64,000 bases of DNA from Dermacentor variabilis. Its lineage: Eukaryota; Arthropoda; Arachnida; Ixodida; Ixodidae. Position numbers and translations under genes: made by a program. The DNA lies in the NCBI RefSeq assembly GCF_050947875.1, contig NC_134570.1:108902622-108966621 (forward strand), in the 5' to 3' direction. Shown here one piece after another: positions 61,520 to 64,000 of this stretch (the stretch's first letter is position 1; each line of letters begins with the position of its first letter). The notes under the pieces were generated by a model, which was not told where the DNA came from, did no database searches, and saw only the letters and a list, made by a program, of their open reading frames with translations.

Positions 61520-62139
61520 GCCTTAACTTAATATAACTGTACAATGCAGCAGTTTGTATGTACTGCTTTAAACGTTGCTTATAAACGTTTAAAGGCGGTA
61601 GTAGAAAAACTGCAGTGCCCTTTAATAAAAATTTTACAGCACTGGTATCAAAACAAATAAGTGGCTCTTTTGGACTGTGACGTAGCACCGTATCTGCTGC
61701 GTCTCGCGCCTGAGAAACCCCTAACCTTCATCCCGCTCGTGCCCTCAGTGTAGTCGAAAACATGGCGCTGGCCAACGAGATTTTCATGAGAAGAAGAAGG
61801 CCCCGGAGAGTTTGTCACACGCCTTCTGCAGGGCTACCGACGGGCAAAAAATTCATACACAAAAATACAATAGCATCGTTTTTAAGCTCCAACAGCATGC
61901 GTTGCTGGCCGCTGGTACAAGTTCGGAAAAAAATATAAGCGAGCGCAAAATTAACCGGATCCGGTGTCATTTCCGCGTCTCAGTTGATATTGTGCTCGTT
62001 TATACATATTAAAGCTCGAACAAGCGCGAGAACATTCGAGAGCCGTCGCCGACCCACTGACAGTTCTCGGAGAGATATCCCGGCTACGTGCGGCTCCGGC
62101 ACTGCTGAAGATCGTGTTAAAGAATCGTTATACATTCTG

Positions 62140-62206
<67 letters not shown>

Positions 62207-64000
62207 CATAAGGGAAAGGGAGGGTGTTAACCAGGCTGAGCCCGGTAGGCTACCCTAAACTGGGAAAGGAAGAAAGTGCCTTGAAGCGACGAGAAGAGAG
62301 CGTTATATCCGACACAACTTCAACGAGACTTCATTTAAGGAAATGCTATACAATGATTAAGTTAGCGCCACTGCCAGACATCGTCGCAACTCGAACGCCA
62401 CAGGGTAGGAAACTTAACAATGGAGATTTCAGTCGTAGCAGGTCATCGAGACCCGCGTGCGGATCACCGAAGCAGAATTGAGAGAAAGGACGTTACGCCA
62501 CACCAACCAACAAAAGACTGGTTGCTCTGTAATTCGCCCTGCTATACCCTTCACCGCGAACTGCGAACAGACGGACACGCAGAGTGCCGCAGGAACGCCC
62601 CAAAGTAAACCACTATTGTCGTGCTTTTCTTTTTTATATATATCGCGCCGGTGACGTGTCTCGACATCCGGACACAAAAAGTGAGAAAGACGAAGAAGCC
62701 AAGATGAAAGACTAAAAAAAAAAAAAAGAAAGAAAGAAAGAGACAGCGACGACGACATATTCGGAGTAATATCGAACGAGAAGGAAGAAAGACGAAAAAG
62801 AAGAAATGGCAAAGCAACACATATGGAACGCATAATCGAACAAGGGCGACCGGCCGACACGACAGATAGAGGCAAGATGCAGCGAAGCGGAAAGGTCGAA
62901 TCAATATCCGCTCTCCTTCTCTCTATCTGGCGAGCACTGGAAGACAGAATACAGGGAGGAGGGGGGGGGGGCTGAATTGAAGGTTCGCGCGTAAGCAACG
63001 GCTCTACGAGCAGCAGACGACGACGCAATAGGGGGTCGGCGCTGAATGCCGTAGCCGTCGCCCCCGACAACTGGTCAAGCCTTCCGAGCAACCACCCGCC
63101 CACAACCGGTCGTGCCCGCAAAGAGCGACGACAACCGAACCGAACCAAAGAAGCGACGAACACGCGTGGTAGGCGGAGCGGAGAGAGAAAGAACCGAGGG
63201 CACAGAAAACGAGGCGCGGCGAAGCTGTTGGGGCTGCAGTGTCGCAACAGGTCGCCGTATATATATATATGAAGGATGGAACCGGAGTCACAGCAGCTAC
63301 AGCACAAGGAAAGCCAAGCGGAAGGGACTGAAAGCACAAGCTACGCCCCCATCCCTCCCTGTGTCGGGTTATTTATGTCAAACGATCCACTTCGCTCTCT
63401 GCGGCCGACTCGGTCGCAGTCCGCAATGCTTTCTCGCTTTATTTTCCCTTTACACTCCTTATTTATCCCCCGCGGTTTCCCTCCCTTTCTCCGTTTATTC
63501 TTTTTCTCTGCTGACTTCCAGATGCGACTCTCTTTTTCCGCCTTCGCCCTTTCAACGGAACTCAGTCCCTTTGTAGCTAACAGGTAAAATGTCCCCGTTG
63601 TTTTCTTATACACTGTGATATACGTCCGTTTCCACCACACTGACACCACAACCCTTCTTCGCCAATGCACCCCAAGCTGTACGCAACTGCGTCAGGGCAC
63701 TCACAGCATGCTGAGAAGCTAGGCCGACAAGTGCGTTCTCTTTTCTTCGTTTCTTTCTTATCTTTCGGATTCAACGTCTGCGTTATTATCTGTTTCTGCC
63801 CAAGATGGGGGGGGGAGGTTGCCTCTTTAGCTTCTACGCGATACTGCATTACGCCCTCTCGTGCGCTGGTCTCTTGTGCACATACGCGTTTCGTTACTCT
63901 GTCTGTACTACACGCCAGCAAGCCTTGCGCCGTGGTTTTGTTTTCCAGGCGATAAATATTGCCTCGCGAGTCACAAAAGGCCGCGAAGTGAGGAACGCGC
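61520..64000. other. Purine-rich upstream DNA, no exon recognised
   Basis: The plus strand is strongly GA-rich with frequent CpG (62.1-63.3 kb). A 302-codon minus-strand frame (63337-62429) is only Ser/Leu/Phe/Arg low-complexity from this bias. The CpG content would allow a promoter region, but I see no TATA box, start codon or signal peptide that supports one. Confidence 0.35.
62143..62203 (+). repeat. (GA)n microsatellite
   Basis: About 30 GA units in a purine-rich plus strand. Confidence 0.97.

Noticed and set aside
62429..63337. Minus-strand frame of 302 codons, the longest in the window
   Set aside because: Composition is dominated by Ser, Leu, Phe, Arg and Pro from the purine-rich plus strand, it crosses an A-run/GAAA-type tract, and no domain, signal peptide plus donor, or calsyntenin motif is present.

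Overview
The window looks like a stretch of nuclear chromosome from an arthropod, most likely an ixodid (hard) tick. This is an inference from the repeats: a tRNA-derived SINE of the kind common in ixodid ticks, many short TIR elements with TTAA or TA targets, pogo/Tigger relics, gypsy-like solo LTRs and CR1-like LINE tails. A split gene with introns of 0.2 to 6.4 kb shows that it is eukaryotic. There is no operon, phage or CRISPR array, and I recognise no tRNA or rRNA gene.

The only host protein gene I can identify is calsyntenin, on the minus strand. Fifteen coding exons lie between 56787 (5' side) and 21729 (stop codon). All 14 introns between them have GT donors and AG acceptors, and the reading phase is kept across every junction. 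They give about 950 residues in this order: end of cadherin repeat 1, cadherin repeat 2, a linker, a LamG/LNS domain, a beta-rich membrane-proximal region, an Ala/Pro/Ser-rich stalk, one transmembrane helix, and a cytoplasmic tail with two W-D-D-S motifs around an acidic stretch. The first exon or exons (signal peptide and start of cadherin repeat 1) were not found. They lie in 56.8-64.0 kb unrecognised, or beyond the window. A good polyadenylation signal at 15238-15233 (minus) suggests a 3' UTR of about 6.5 kb (15.2-21.7 kb), which is notably poor in transposons compared with its surroundings.

Region by region: 1-15.2 kb is intergenic and repeat-rich (GATAC-rich blocks, a 129-bp tandem duplication, a SINE, a 39-bp-arm hairpin, a LINE tail, a solo LTR, a mariner relic, a LINE RNase H relic, a TTAA MITE). 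15.2-21.7 kb is the putative 3' UTR. 21.7-56.8 kb is the calsyntenin body, with introns carrying nested TEs: a near-perfect 890-bp palindrome inside a hAT-like element, a MITE inside a MITE, an internally deleted Tigger, a pogo-type element, a long-TIR element, a solo LTR, a MITE inside a LINE, and two foldbacks of one family. 56.8-64 kb is upstream sequence with long (TA)n and (GA)n tracts, a GCGAC-rich TIR element and SINE pieces.

The calsyntenin exons work as one gene. The surrounding elements appear to be degenerate or non-autonomous. I see no convincing new enzymatic system. The most unusual structures are the large palindrome, the paired foldbacks and the cleanly nested insertions.
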